From: Lingula anatina
Taxonomy: Eukaryota > Brachiopoda > Lingulata > Lingulida > Lingulidae
Assembly: GCF_001039355.2 (NCBI RefSeq)
Contig: NW_019776079.1
Location: 259,692 to 323,691, forward strand
Direction of reading: 5' to 3'
Length of the DNA stretch: 64,000 nt
Shown: positions 26,901 to 37,800 of the stretch, piece after piece
Numbering within the stretch: the first letter of the stretch is position 1
Layout: every line of letters starts with the position of its first letter
Translations under genes and position numbers: made by a program
The notes under the pieces: model-generated
Told to the model about the DNA's origin: nothing
The model's database searches: none
What the model saw: the letters and a program-made list of their open reading frames with translations, nothing else

Positions 26901-29900
26901 TTGGCACCCATGTGGTCAGAATAAAGAAGCACAACTTCAAATTTATGAATAACAATAATTTTAAACACCTTTGCTATTGTTATGCCCCCTTAACCCACCA
27001 AAGGTAGAAGGAAACGAAGCCATCGCCCGCTGACGATCTGCCGCTGACGAAGTCCTTTGCACGGATATGAAAATTGCTTTCTCGTCTCCCTCGGATCGAA
27101 AACAACCTCCTGCTAAAGGTATGAAAATTGCCTTGGCGTCTGGGTCCTACCGCTGCCAATCTTACGCGAACAAAATCCCTTGAACCAATATGAAAATTGC
27201 CTTCTCGTCTCGCTTGGATTGCAAACGATCTCCCTCTGAAGATTCGTAAATTGGCTTCGCATCTTACTCCGATGGCGAATCACCTACCGCCGACGATCTC
27301 CTGCAAACGAAATCCGTACTTGAACGAATATAAAAATTACCTTCTCCTCTGTCAGCGCTGTCAGGTGCTGCTTGAAGGTCTGATAGGTTTCAGCTTTCAT
27401 AATTTAACGGCAAGCTTGCTAAAAAATCTAATAAAAGTTGGAAATGCCTAGCATTGGTCAGTATTTTTCAAACATTAAGGGGCTGCTGCTGACATATCAG
27501 AGATGACTGGCTGGTTAACGGAAGAAGAAATTTGACGAACATATTTCCTTTCCTCTTTGTAACATCTAGTTAACCAATCTGTTTTATTATGTTGCCTGCA
27601 TTGACCACATGCGTATTATTTTACTGACATACAATGTATATGCAGATTTCATTCGTTTAAAATCTTTTTCAGCTGAAAAACATAATTTACCATCTTTTTA
27701 CCTGCCTTTTCCGTGCCGTTTTGGTGGCTATTTTGCTATTTCTATTAAAATGACTTGCAGATTATGTGAAAGAAAATCCTAATAAACACCATCTCTGTAT
27801 TTGTTAACATGCAAATAGACTTTAAAATGAAGAATCTTTACGCACTGTATATAGTTTGATGTAAATTGCTATGAATACTTATCTAATTTTGCGTAAAAAT
27901 TGGCAGCCATTTTGGGTTACGAAAAGTGCCAACGTCCCAGAAGTTAGTAAAGCCAAGCTAAGATGACTTTTCTGACCAAATAAGGGGCATTTCTTTTTCA
28001 AACAATTACAGAAAACAACATAGTATTGTTCAACTATGGGACCAATAAGATTGGTAACCTGACTACTTGGAGGGCTTACGCCCTCACCACACATAAGTTA
28101 AATATTAAACAAGCAGATAATGGTAGTGTAGGATAAAAGCTAACGAAAAATCACGATGAACGGAAAAATCAAAGAAGAAGATGCCGTTAATTAGACTGAT
28201 GATACTAGAAATATGCTGATTTTGCTGATTTACTTTACCCTCTGCCTCTACCCTATGTTTTGGCGGCCATTTTGTTTTTTATCAGTAACAACGACGTGCT
28301 AGGATGTAGTCTTGTGCCCTACTGTGTTCTTCCGACATGAAACACATTCACAACAGCCACAAATAAAGTACATCCGTCGACTTCTGGTTGTTTTACTGTT
28401 TTTTCTCAAAAATTGACGGCCATATTGAAAATGCTCAATGTCTCGGAAGTTGCAATCAAGCTAATTTTACCTTTCTAACCCTAAAGGATGCACTTCTGTA
28501 ATAAAAAATTATGGAAAAAACATTACAGAGTTCGACTATTGTTCCTGTAGGAGAAAGTGGATATTTGTCATTCTAAATTGTGCAATATCACCCAGTGACG
28601 TCATCGTGACGTCATCATTGCCCTCATAGATGTGCACAGTGAGCGTACGTTTTTTAAATCTATTTATGATATCATAATTAGTACTGTTAGTGCTCGTTTT
28701 GATGAAATCTGAATGTACATAAAATGCTGAGTCAGCATATATAAGAAAGCGTTTCATCCGGGTACTTGTTAATTTTGGAGTTGCCCCCCGATCCAAAATT
28801 GACAAACACCTAAGGGTCATTCATCGTGGAAAGTTTCATGCTTTTATCAACTTTTGCACAATTCTGGATATAATTTGGACTTAACCGCCTGACTACTTGA
28901 GAAAAATTAGGAACTGGCTTTACACAGATAAAAAATTCATGCATTAACCATAATTTGTTGTCATTAATATATGCAATAGTAGAATTGCTATTCCTTACAT
29001 TACTTTTTAGGTAGTTTTCAAATGTAGTGTTGTTGCATGCTTGTAATGACAACCATTGGACTACATGGTATTTTCTTTGTTTTAGAGTAATTTTGTTTTA
29101 CCATTTTCTTATGGTATGTGAAATAAAATGTCTGATTAAAGAAAGGCCTTTAACCCACAACTACCTTAGGTGTGTTAATACTAAGGTCGTGTCTTCCCAT
29201 TTCTTTCAGGTCCCACCAATGGATCATGCACAACAGCAAGGAGTGCAGCACATGGGACAACAGGTATCCACAGATGTGCCAGCACACCCTGCACAGTAGT
29301 GCTCACAACTTCTCTTGATGTATTTTTGCTTAAATTTGCTCCAGATTTGCTTTTATGAAATTCTTTGAATTTTTGTACTGCTGCAGTGTTTATGGTCAAT
29401 CTGGTGTAGTAAATGATACTTCCAGAGTCCATTTGTTTAAAGGTAATACCTTGATGCTGGAAAAAAGTGTTGTCATTGCTTATAGAATTTATGGATTTAT
29501 GTACTGTGTAATATAATAAGTATGAAATCAGAAAAATTATTCTACTAATCAGTAAAAGTTAGTGAATATGCAACAGTGTAGCTTCTGAGGGTAAGATGTT
29601 TTGCATGTGTGAAGGTAGAGGTGGCACCTCATATATTATGAGATGGAATTTAAGTGCAATTTATCTCGCGTAGAAATTTAGGATTGCAGGATTTACTTGG
29701 TCAAGAACTAACTTGCAGTTGAAATACTTATTTGGAATTGTTCTAATCCCATTTTATGGTGTCAGCTAAAGTGTTTGAGGGAGCTTTCCATCATCAATGT
29801 TTACATTGTTAGGGTATTAGTTTTAAGGGATAAGTAATGTAATCCCATGTTTAAAAGGCATAGGGGCGAATTATTGATGCAAAATACTCCAATGAAACTT

Positions 29901-31501
29901 ATTTTGATTGCGCTGTAGATGGTTTTCTCTTCATGCCCAATGTCAACATCAACTGCCACTCTTTCATTTCAATCTCTATATCCAAACATATTTTCTAGAT
30001 CACTTATTTACTTTTACTCTTCCTCTCCAAAATAAGAATCTATCTCTAGCCATTTTAAGCTTCCTTACAAGATCTTGGATTTTGGTGTATATTTACAAAC
30101 AATTAAGTTCAAATGATTACCAATCTCAATTTTTTTTTTTTTTTTTTTTTTGTCAAATAATTTGCCCCTTGTGCTTGAAAGTAGTTTAATACTGTTGTTT
30201 GTAGTTATTTTAAGCTGGCACCTATTGTTAAAGATATTCAGTTAGATATTTAAACTGAATACTGGACATGAATTTTAATCTTTTCAGTAATTAGTTTTTA
30301 TAATTATCATTTTTATCCCAATTCTGAGTATTTTGTAAATTATAATTGTTATAATGTGAATAAAATTATTTTTGTTAGATTTCCTGTGTTTTGGTGATAG
30401 ATGGTATTTTTCATCTTAAAATTGTTTTTTTATATATTTCTTTACATCTAAAGTAGTCTTGGTTATTGGCAATACCCTTCATGCTTTGGTCTGGACTCCT
30501 ATTGTGTAGGGTTTGGTGTTGGGTTTAACTTTAACAATGCCTAAATGCTTCATTGAGGGTAGTATAGATATGCCTGGTAACATGCATTATATTGGATACC
30601 CTTTCAGCCTCAGCCTGGACACCATCCAGATCAGTTTGGACAACCTCCACATCCTGGGCAGTTTGAACAACCCCCTCATCCTGGACAGTTTCAACAACCC
30701 CCACCACACCCAGGACAGTTTCAACAACCCCCACCACATCCAGGACAGTTTCAACAACCCCCACCACACCCGGGACAGTTTCAACAACCTCCACACCCAG
30801 GACAGTTTCAGCAACCCCCACACCCTGGACAGTTTCAACAACCTCCACACCCAGGACAGTTTCAACAACCACCACACCCAGGACAGTTTCAACAGCCTCC
30901 ACACCCTGATCAGTTTCAGCAAGGGCACCCTAACATGATAGGTAGTGAACATGCAGGACAGCCACAGATTGGACATCAACAGCCTCAACAAGGACAAAAA
31001 CCTGAACAGGGTCAACCCAAGGTGGTGGTAGGACAACCACAAAAGGTTCAGCAACAGCCCCAACAACATGTCCAGGCCCAACAGCAGGTACAGCAACAAG
31101 CTCAGCAGCCTCAAAAAACTGCACAGACTCAAGAACAAAAAGCATCGCCACAACAACAGGCTCAGCAACAGGGCCAACAACAGGTTCAACAACAAGCCCA
31201 GCAACAGGCTCAGCAACAGGTCCAACAACATGCCCAGCAACAGGCCCAACAACAGGCTCAGCAACAGGTTCAACAACAAGCCCAGCAACAGGGCCAACAA
31301 CAGGTTCAACAACAAGCCCAACAACATGCCCAGCAACAGGCCCAACAACAGGCTCAGCAACCGGCCCAACAACAGGCTCAGCAACTGGCCCAACAACAGG
31401 CTCAGCAACAGGCCCAACAACAGCAACAGCCAATGCAAAATTTACAGCAACAGGCACAACATGGGCAAGTACAGCAGGAGCAGCCTCAAAAACAACAGTA
31501 A
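17964..31501 (+). CDS. NUCB: Nucleobindin (NUCB1/2 orthologue) with duplicated nesfatin-core exon and long Q-rich C-terminus
   Basis: Calcium-binding protein of the ER/Golgi and secretory pathway; its vertebrate paralogue NUCB2 is the precursor of nesfatin-1. Exons: 17964-18089, 18376-18483, 18712-18822, 19746-19872, 21953-21973 (microexon, less certain), 22032-22126, 22335-22520, 22929-23019, 23599-23657, 23987-24169, 24380-24487, 29210-29263, 30608-31501; 720 residues, against 420-460 for human NUCB2/NUCB1. Residues 1-21 form a signal peptide. Exons 2 and 3 each encode a nesfatin-core-like segment. Exon 4 encodes the conserved VRTKLDEIKRREIGRL. Then come HPKVHHPGSKEQLKEVWEE, EF-hand loop 1 DTNGDGVLTPDE (289-300, canonical) and loop 2 DKNRDAMISMDE (341-352, Ala at position 6). 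The usual leucine zipper is reduced to one short Glu/Gln helix. The tail is 11 HPGQFQQPP-type units followed by a ~190-residue Q/A-rich tract to the TAA at 31499. Confidence 0.95.
21051..21130 (+). repeat. 40-bp perfect-like tandem duplication in NUCB intron 4
   Basis: Two adjacent copies of a 40-bp unit containing attgtgtcagaaaatagtct differ at one base. No function seen. Confidence 0.85.
25615..27360. repeat. Decayed ~70-bp minisatellite split by a ~1.1-kb GC-rich insertion
   Basis: Units built around cgctgacgatct, gacgaagtccct, aatatgaaaattgccttctc and gtctcgctcggatcg recur at ~25615-25870 and again at ~27020-27360. The ~25875-27005 stretch between them is richer in GC and CpG than the rest of the window and has no such units. 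The array is inside the TIR element. Confidence 0.65.
25994..26300. repeat. GC-rich repeats with AGCCTAG..AGGCT termini inside the large element
   Basis: agcctaggtcccaac at 25994 pairs with gttgggacataggct ending at 26232, giving a ~240-bp inverted-repeat unit. Immediately after, 26228-26305 repeats in direct orientation the segment at 25996-26070 (acgcacggt, aggttcc, gtcctgctaggacgtagctagatcgca). This is a partly tandem, partly inverted structure. Confidence 0.55.
29264..29299 (+). CDS. NUCB: Alternative short C-terminus of nucleobindin by intron read-through
   Basis: If the donor at 29264 (CAG/gtatcc) is not used, the frame runs on through 11 more codons (VSTDVPAHPAQ) to a TAG at 29297-29299. 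This gives a ~434-residue protein, close to the usual nucleobindin length and lacking the Q-rich tail. An AATAAA at 30359-30364 lies in the same intron, before the Q-rich exon, and could terminate this transcript. Which form is made cannot be told from DNA. Confidence 0.45.
   Translation, partial: VSTDVPAHPAQ
30359..30364 (+). terminator. Candidate intronic polyadenylation signal of NUCB
   Basis: AATAAA, followed about 20 nt downstream by a GT-rich stretch (cctgtgttttggtgat). It lies between exons 12 and 13 and would serve the short-tail isoform. Confidence 0.4.
30608..31498 (+). repeat. Coding tandem repeats: 11 HPGQFQQPP units, then CAACAGGCYCAG-type Q/A repeats
   Basis: From 30608 to ~30930 the frame repeats a 27-30-bp unit encoding H-P-G-Q-F-Q-Q-P-P(-P) 11 times, the first and last degenerate. 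From ~31035 to 31480 it is built of CAA/CAG glutamine runs broken by Ala, Val, Gly and His. The repeats keep one frame open throughout. The long leucine-rich and valine-rich open frames on the opposite strand are by-products of the repeat. Confidence 0.9.
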
Positions 31502-34500
31502 AAAATTCTCAGGCACAGAAATCAAACCATGGTTGAAAGGTAATCAAGAATGAAAAAAAGGATATGATATTTGTGCTGCACATCATGTGCACCTGTCTTT
31601 CTGTTACAGATGCTAACAACTGGTGTTTTCAGAGGCAATTTTTAGCCAAATCTTGTTTAGTCTACATGTTAAAAATATGTTGTGTGTACATAGTTCAAAT
31701 TGGTTGTGAAAAAAGCTTTGTCATCTGTGTAAGAAGCGATAATGATATTTCATAAACTTGGGTCACATGTAACAATGTTGGATTTGAAGATGGCTTATGC
31801 ACAGTAAAATGGTGACAAGAGATTAATTTGTCAATTTACTTGAAAAATACATTAGATTTTAGAACCAGAATTTGTTGTAGATAAGCTGTATTTAGTGTAG
31901 TTGCAGATTTTTAGGCAGTTTGATAGGTTAACATTTTTTTACGAAAGAATTATATGAATGGCATAAGGTCTATTATTACTCTCCATATGTTGCTCCAGGG
32001 CGTGTTGCAGCAACATGCTGTGATATTTGTCAGTAAGTATGAAACCTGTATTTTCTGTGAACAAGGTGTATTTATTCTTTTGTCAAGGCCTTTACATATG
32101 GATTAATTAATATTTATAATTTAGCATGTGTGAGGATGGATTTTGTTCAACATAATGGTGTTTCCAGTTGAGGTGAGATGGTCCTACTGGCATAACCTCA
32201 TCAGGCTATCTAAATCAGCAGCAAAGCTGGTGTAATAGCTATACAAAGACACTGACATGGACAACAGACGGTGTTTTAAGATATGCTGCATTGACCAAGC
32301 TAATCATTATTAGACAGCTCCCCAAAATGGGTCATACTGAGGTGGATCAACTTTATACCTTTAAGGGATGTGGGTAACAAGGCTAAACTGTATATTTATA
32401 TTAAGTCTGTGTAAGTAACATTGAAATGTTGAGGCAAGTTTTGCAAATGACATCTCTGTACTTGTAATAGACATATTATGAGATAGTATTTTTGAGATGA
32501 GCTACTAGCCTAAAGGGTATTTGTGCAAAGGCATTACTGTAATCAACAAGCCTTAATGTGGCTTCTAGTCAGTGTTCACAAAATATTAGGTTTTCTTTGA
32601 ATAAAATTCCATCATATTTATTGGGGCATAGGAGAACAATCTATTGTTTCTTAAAAACTAAATATATTTAAGGTATTGTCACTTAAGAGCAAAACAAGTG
32701 CCATATAACATTGTTCTCGGTCATTTTCTGCATATGCCTCTCTTCCTGCAGTTACTTGTTCTACATGTAGATATGTAGTGCTTAAAAAAAGTATTGCCAT
32801 TTGATACCAAATTTGGGGTTCCAATATGGTTGGTGGCATTTGCTGACAACAATGAAATGGACATTAGTTTCAAATTAGCTTCTCATTTGACATCATTTTG
32901 TACAAAGTTTCCTTTCCCCTCCAACCATATTCGTGACATTCAATGAGTTGGCATATGTGCAGAAGTATTTATGTCTTTAGTGATGTATCAACAGATCATT
33001 CATTAACAATCTGGTAAAATGCTGACTCTTAGACAAAATATTATAACTGACATTTATTTGTTTACTATTCAGATTGCCATTTATATGCATAAACAATTCT
33101 GTAATTAAGGCAGAGAATACATTTTTAAAACATTCATTATGTTTCTCTTTGTTACTTGAAACTGATGGTTTTCTGTAGCTAGAACTAACACTGACTTCAT
33201 CTCGGTAACCAGAGGGTGGAAAGCTAATAACACACCTGGGCCCAGTTTTATAAAGGACGTTTAGCACTAACCAGTGTTTAACTCTAACCAGTGGATAAAT
33301 TCTCCTAAACCCCGTTAACTAAATGACGGATGAAATTGTGTTTCATAAACAGTGTTTAAACAGTCTGTTAGTTAACTGACCTTTAAATAATTATTTTATC
33401 CAGTTAAACATTGGCCAGTTAACTTATTTCTTATACGGTGTTCAGTCAGAACACTGTATATGTAACACATTTTAACCGTCTTTTAGTTAATGGGTGTTAG
33501 GAGAATTTATCCACTGGTTAGGCTTATCCACTGGTTAGTGATAAACATCCTTTATAAAACTGGGCCCTGGTGTTTAGGTTCTTAAATAACTACACCTTTA
33601 GGGTCTAGTAGATAATAATTTAAAGCAGCACTTATTTAAGCAATTTATTGAAGGCAGCACTCGGATTTTGGGGAGCTTTGTGTCTGTAGACTGTAAGCTC
33701 AGTTTTTCAAGCACAGTAAGAAACCTTGTTGAGTGCAAAGAAGGCAATACGCATGAATTTAAATGTTGCTTAAATGACAGCAACACAGCACAAACAGGAC
33801 CTTACTGTTTTTTTTTTCTTTTCTTTTAATTCATTTATCTTTCTGTGAGAAATGCTCAGCCTTATTAAAACTACAACTATACAATACTAATACAAATTGA
33901 AATTTAAAAAATAATATTATCTAAGTAGAGTATCCGCATCCCTATTGAGAGTCATTTAAACCAGTAAATATTTGGGGCTCTTCTATCTATAACAACTTCC
34001 ACCAGGACTTAAACATGGAGATCCAATAATTCAACTGGGCCCCTTCTGACTGATATGATTGATAGAACCACCTGATCTTCCAGAAATTTTATGAATGAGT
34101 ATCTTGATTTATGATAAAGACAATCACAGTAAAAGCTACAACATGACATCTGTTTACAACTGCAACATAATAGCATGTAAAAATAAAAACGACCTATATA
34201 AAAGATCTAAATTTCAAAAGAGGTACATATGGATTACTCCAGACAAACTAAATAAAGGTTACATAAAATTAAATGTTTGATCACTAGACTACATTTTTTT
34301 TTATCTTAAACAGAGATTAATTTGTTTTGGCATGATCATGATACTGTCCAAGCACACACAGTGTCCAAGTGTTTTAAACTAAATGACAAATACTCCAGGA
34401 TGAAAGAAATGCTTTTTCTCTTTTGTTTTCAGTAAAACAATTTGTTACAAGTACTCGTATTTCATCTTGGAGCTGAAGACTGCTTTCCCTGCCTGAAATA

Positions 34501-34844
34501 TGAATAAAAATGATTAAAGCTTCTATGTTTGGATAATACAAGCATTAAATCTCAAATCTCTATAAATTATTGCAACAATACTTCCTGGAAAGTCACTTCC
34601 ATGTTTTGAAGTTATCTCAGAAGTTCAAAATGCTGAAAAAGACCTTCAATAGCTTTGATTACCTACTGATATATTTAAAACAGATACTTATGATCAGCTG
34701 ATACTATAGTTCTAAAAACGTCCAGATATATTGTTTCTGGAGGTATTAACAATAGATTAATACCCATAAACTGAGGCAATAAGGTTTATGAATATGCAGA
34801 ATATGTCAAATGCTTATGGCTATCAATCTGTGTAACAACACCAC
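31502..34844. other. NUCB 3' region and intergenic space
   Basis: Probable 3'UTR of NUCB on the plus strand (an AATAAA near 32599 is a candidate end), then AT-rich intergenic sequence up to the GATD1 stop. The only structured item is the foldback MITE at 33238-33567. No further coding exon recognised. Confidence 0.5.
33238..33567. mobile_element. 330-bp MITE with GGGCCCAGTTTTATAAAG termini
   Basis: The left end gggcccagttttataaagga is matched at the right by tcctttataaaactgggccc, a 20-bp near-perfect terminal inverted repeat. Internal pairs extend it (aaccagtggataaattctcctaa against ttaggagaatttatccactggtta). Repeats with this kind of terminus are widespread in invertebrate genomes. No coding capacity. 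Confidence 0.8.
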
Positions 34845-37800
34845 TTACTTCTGATTACACAGGAGTATAAGGTTCTGCACTGCAATCAGTGATGATGACT
34901 CATTCTGTCCAGTGATGAGGTGTCTGTCTACAACAATGTGGACAGCATCTGGCTCACTACCTGAAAAAGAGTAAAAGTCAGGATGTTATTTGTAAATCAT
35001 GAGAGCTTAAATCAAGTGCCATATATAGTTCTTTGCCTTCTCAGCCCTGATAAAAAACGATAATTGCCGTTTGTTATCACGAGCCTCATATTTGGGAGCA
35101 CCAATGTGCAAATTAACGACTTGAGCCACGATTTCAGTGCACAATCATAAAATTAGTAGCCTTCTGCAAAGTATCAAAAAGCACAAACGTTTTGGCCAGC
35201 TTTCATCAGGGTCTCTGGCAGGACACATGGTATGGGTTCTTCATTTCAACCAAGGACTAATTTCAAAATGGCTGAAAATATGAGAAATAGCATGGCAGAG
35301 CTTTTGGAAACTCCTGGTCATAAAAAGAGTTATTTTCTCCTCTTTATACTTCTTTGATGAAAGAGAAACAATTAATAAAATGTCTAAAAACAAATAATAC
35401 TAGGGTTTTCCGATAATCTAATATCCATAATGTATATATATATATACATATGCCTATAAATATAGTAGCAATGCGCTTTCGACAATCTTCAGCATGTACT
35501 GAATATACCAGTAGGTAAGTGGATTTACCATTTGTGTTTTCTAGCACAGTGCTCATGGCTGCTAATTTTATATGTGTGCTAAGTCTTTAATTTGGGCATT
35601 ATTGCTCATACATCTGAGGCTTGAGTTTGCTAATGGATAATCCATTTGTAAGGCCTGCTTTTATGCTTTAACTACAAAACGGTCTTCATTAAAATATATG
35701 CTTTAACTACAAAACAGTTTTCATTAAATATTTTAAGTCTTCACAAAATTGTTTAACTATTATATCAATTCATAAGTGGTAATATAAAAGCTATGTCCTG
35801 AAAACACATTATGATAAACAAACATCACTTCCTAGTACAAGGCTGTATGACTTTAATTTCAATAATTCAGACTTACTACTGTATACAGCACCATTCTCCT
35901 TGATAAAGTCCTCCATGACAATTGGTAGGCTACCAAAGTCTGGGCTGCGTGCCAACTCAAAAACTGAATTCTGCAGATATCACAAAAAAAAAAAAAAAAA
36001 AAAAATAGTACAACTTACATTCAACTTTTAGATGAAAATGGGTACCACTCTATGCTGGAAATGTCATCTTTAAAAGCAAAAAAAAAAGTGACCTGCAAAA
36101 CATGATGAATTCATACTGTTGTGCAACAGACGTTTATTCCAAACAGCTTAAAGGGATACTGTACACAAAGAAAAATTTCCAATTTAAGTCATGTTTTCTA
36201 TATCTACTTGTACTGCAACACTAATCTGTGCTTGCCATCACACCACATGGACCTTCATAGATGGCTATACCTCTCTTATGAGATTACAAAAACGTAACTT
36301 TTAAGAAAAAAAGCGAACTGATTCATTTATGGATTCATTTAGCATTTGTAAGTATGTGAAGATCGTTTGCCCCAGGAAAATTTGTTTTTTTTTGGCCAAA
36401 ACACAGTTGTTATCCCTTTCAGTGCCTTTTAGAGAAAACCACAAGCATATATGTGGCTAAATTCTGACATTTTTGATTCAATGCCCCATCGCAATTGCTA
36501 TAGTCTGCCATCATTTCTGACTGCACCCTCCTCCAAATCCCAAGAAATTCTGCATTGTTTATACCATATCACTAGGCTTTGAGCTATCTCAGATGAAACC
36601 CATTAGTTCAGTACAACTCATCCAATTACAATGTAATGCTATACTGGTACTCACTGATGTCATGCTATAATCTTTAAAACTCCAGGTTTTATTGTCATCC
36701 ATCCTTGCACAGCACAAGGCAGCTATACCTGCTCCTATTGCACATATTGGTTCTGGAAATAATAAACCTTCTGAATTGTCTGCTCCCTACACTGAGATAA
36801 TTGTCACACACACCTCCAACTCCATTCTCAAGCATATCAATTTTCACTGCAGTTACTTCCAAATTTATAAATATCAGGTTATTACCCTCTTCCCTCTCTT
36901 TTCTACACAAAGAATGTCAACTTAACTAGTGAAATTACACACTATTGAAGAATAGCTGATAATAATACTTTTTATATACACTGTAGCACATTCCACTGCA
37001 CTTTACAATTATACCCATTAAACAATTTAAAATTATTAAAATACAATACAAAATACTTAAAGATTTGCACCAAATGTGAAGTATTCTATTTCAAAATATA
37101 TGCAATATTTTGAATTGAAATTTGGGACATAAATAATTATGACATTCCACCCATTTGCAAAATTTGAGAGCTTTAGCTTTAGATTTAGCTTTTCTAAAAT
37201 GCCAGTTCATACCTTTATCTCTGTCAGATGCTTTCTTAGACCTCAAGCCCTCTTTAAATATTTGAATTTAAGTATTTTAATTTATTTCAAAAGAATTAAA
37301 CTTCATTTTGTGAATGTCAAAACTTACTGTACCAAGGCAATATTATTTTCATCAAAGGACTTACTTTTTTCTCTGATAAAGTGGTTGATTATTTTGGCCA
37401 GTTCCCTGTCCCTGGCCAAGTCATGAACAGCACCCGGAGCATGTGGTATCAGTAAGCAAGAATATCTACTCACTGAAAAAGTTGTTGAAATTTTTAACAA
37501 CTTAAACATCATTAAGGTAAAAATTTGGCATCAAAATATGGCAGCTTCATGATTGAATAACCATTACATGTTCAGGGGCGGATCCAGAACTATTTACTGA
37601 CAGTCTTCCAAATTATCTTTGTTGATTCATCGTCCAATTTTGACCGTCTTCCAACAGAAAAAATTAGATACCCGTCAATGTTAACTTGAAAGTCTGACCG
37701 TCTTCTGGAAGACCCAGAAGACGGCCTAAATCCGCCCCTGATGTTTTGATATGTCATGTTAAAGCATTCAGACAGCACTGGTTACACTGGTAAAGTTGAC

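Larger units (their letters stand above)
24535..28890. mobile_element. ~4.35-kb composite element with ~0.7-kb terminal inverted repeats, NUCB intron
   Basis: The left end (tagttaggcggctaag near 24561) and the right end (cttaaccgcctgacta near 28880-28895) are inverted copies. The match continues inward for ~0.65-0.7 kb (about 24561-25230 against 28190-28895), diverged but aligned. It includes tgatgacgtcatgatgacgtcac against its complement, ggcaactccaaaatt and cagcattttatgtacat. A possible CTT duplication flanks it. The interior has no intact transposase; it holds a decayed minisatellite, a GC-rich insertion and, near 27890-28080, a second diverged copy of the right-end sequence, which suggests nesting. 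Confidence 0.7.

Noticed and set aside
28536-29052. 94- and 80-residue minus-strand frames
   Set aside because: They lie in the right inverted repeat of the large element and have no transposase motifs.
30608-30930. Regular 27-30-bp repeats, at first sight array-like
   Set aside because: Units are adjacent without spacers and translate to HPGQFQQPP in frame; not a CRISPR array, and the DNA is eukaryotic.
30587-31457. Long leucine-rich and valine-rich open frames on the minus strand, and S/N/R-rich or D-S-F-N-N frames on the plus strand
   Set aside because: They are other-frame readings of the Q-rich repeat exon of nucleobindin, kept open by its CAA/CAG periodicity.
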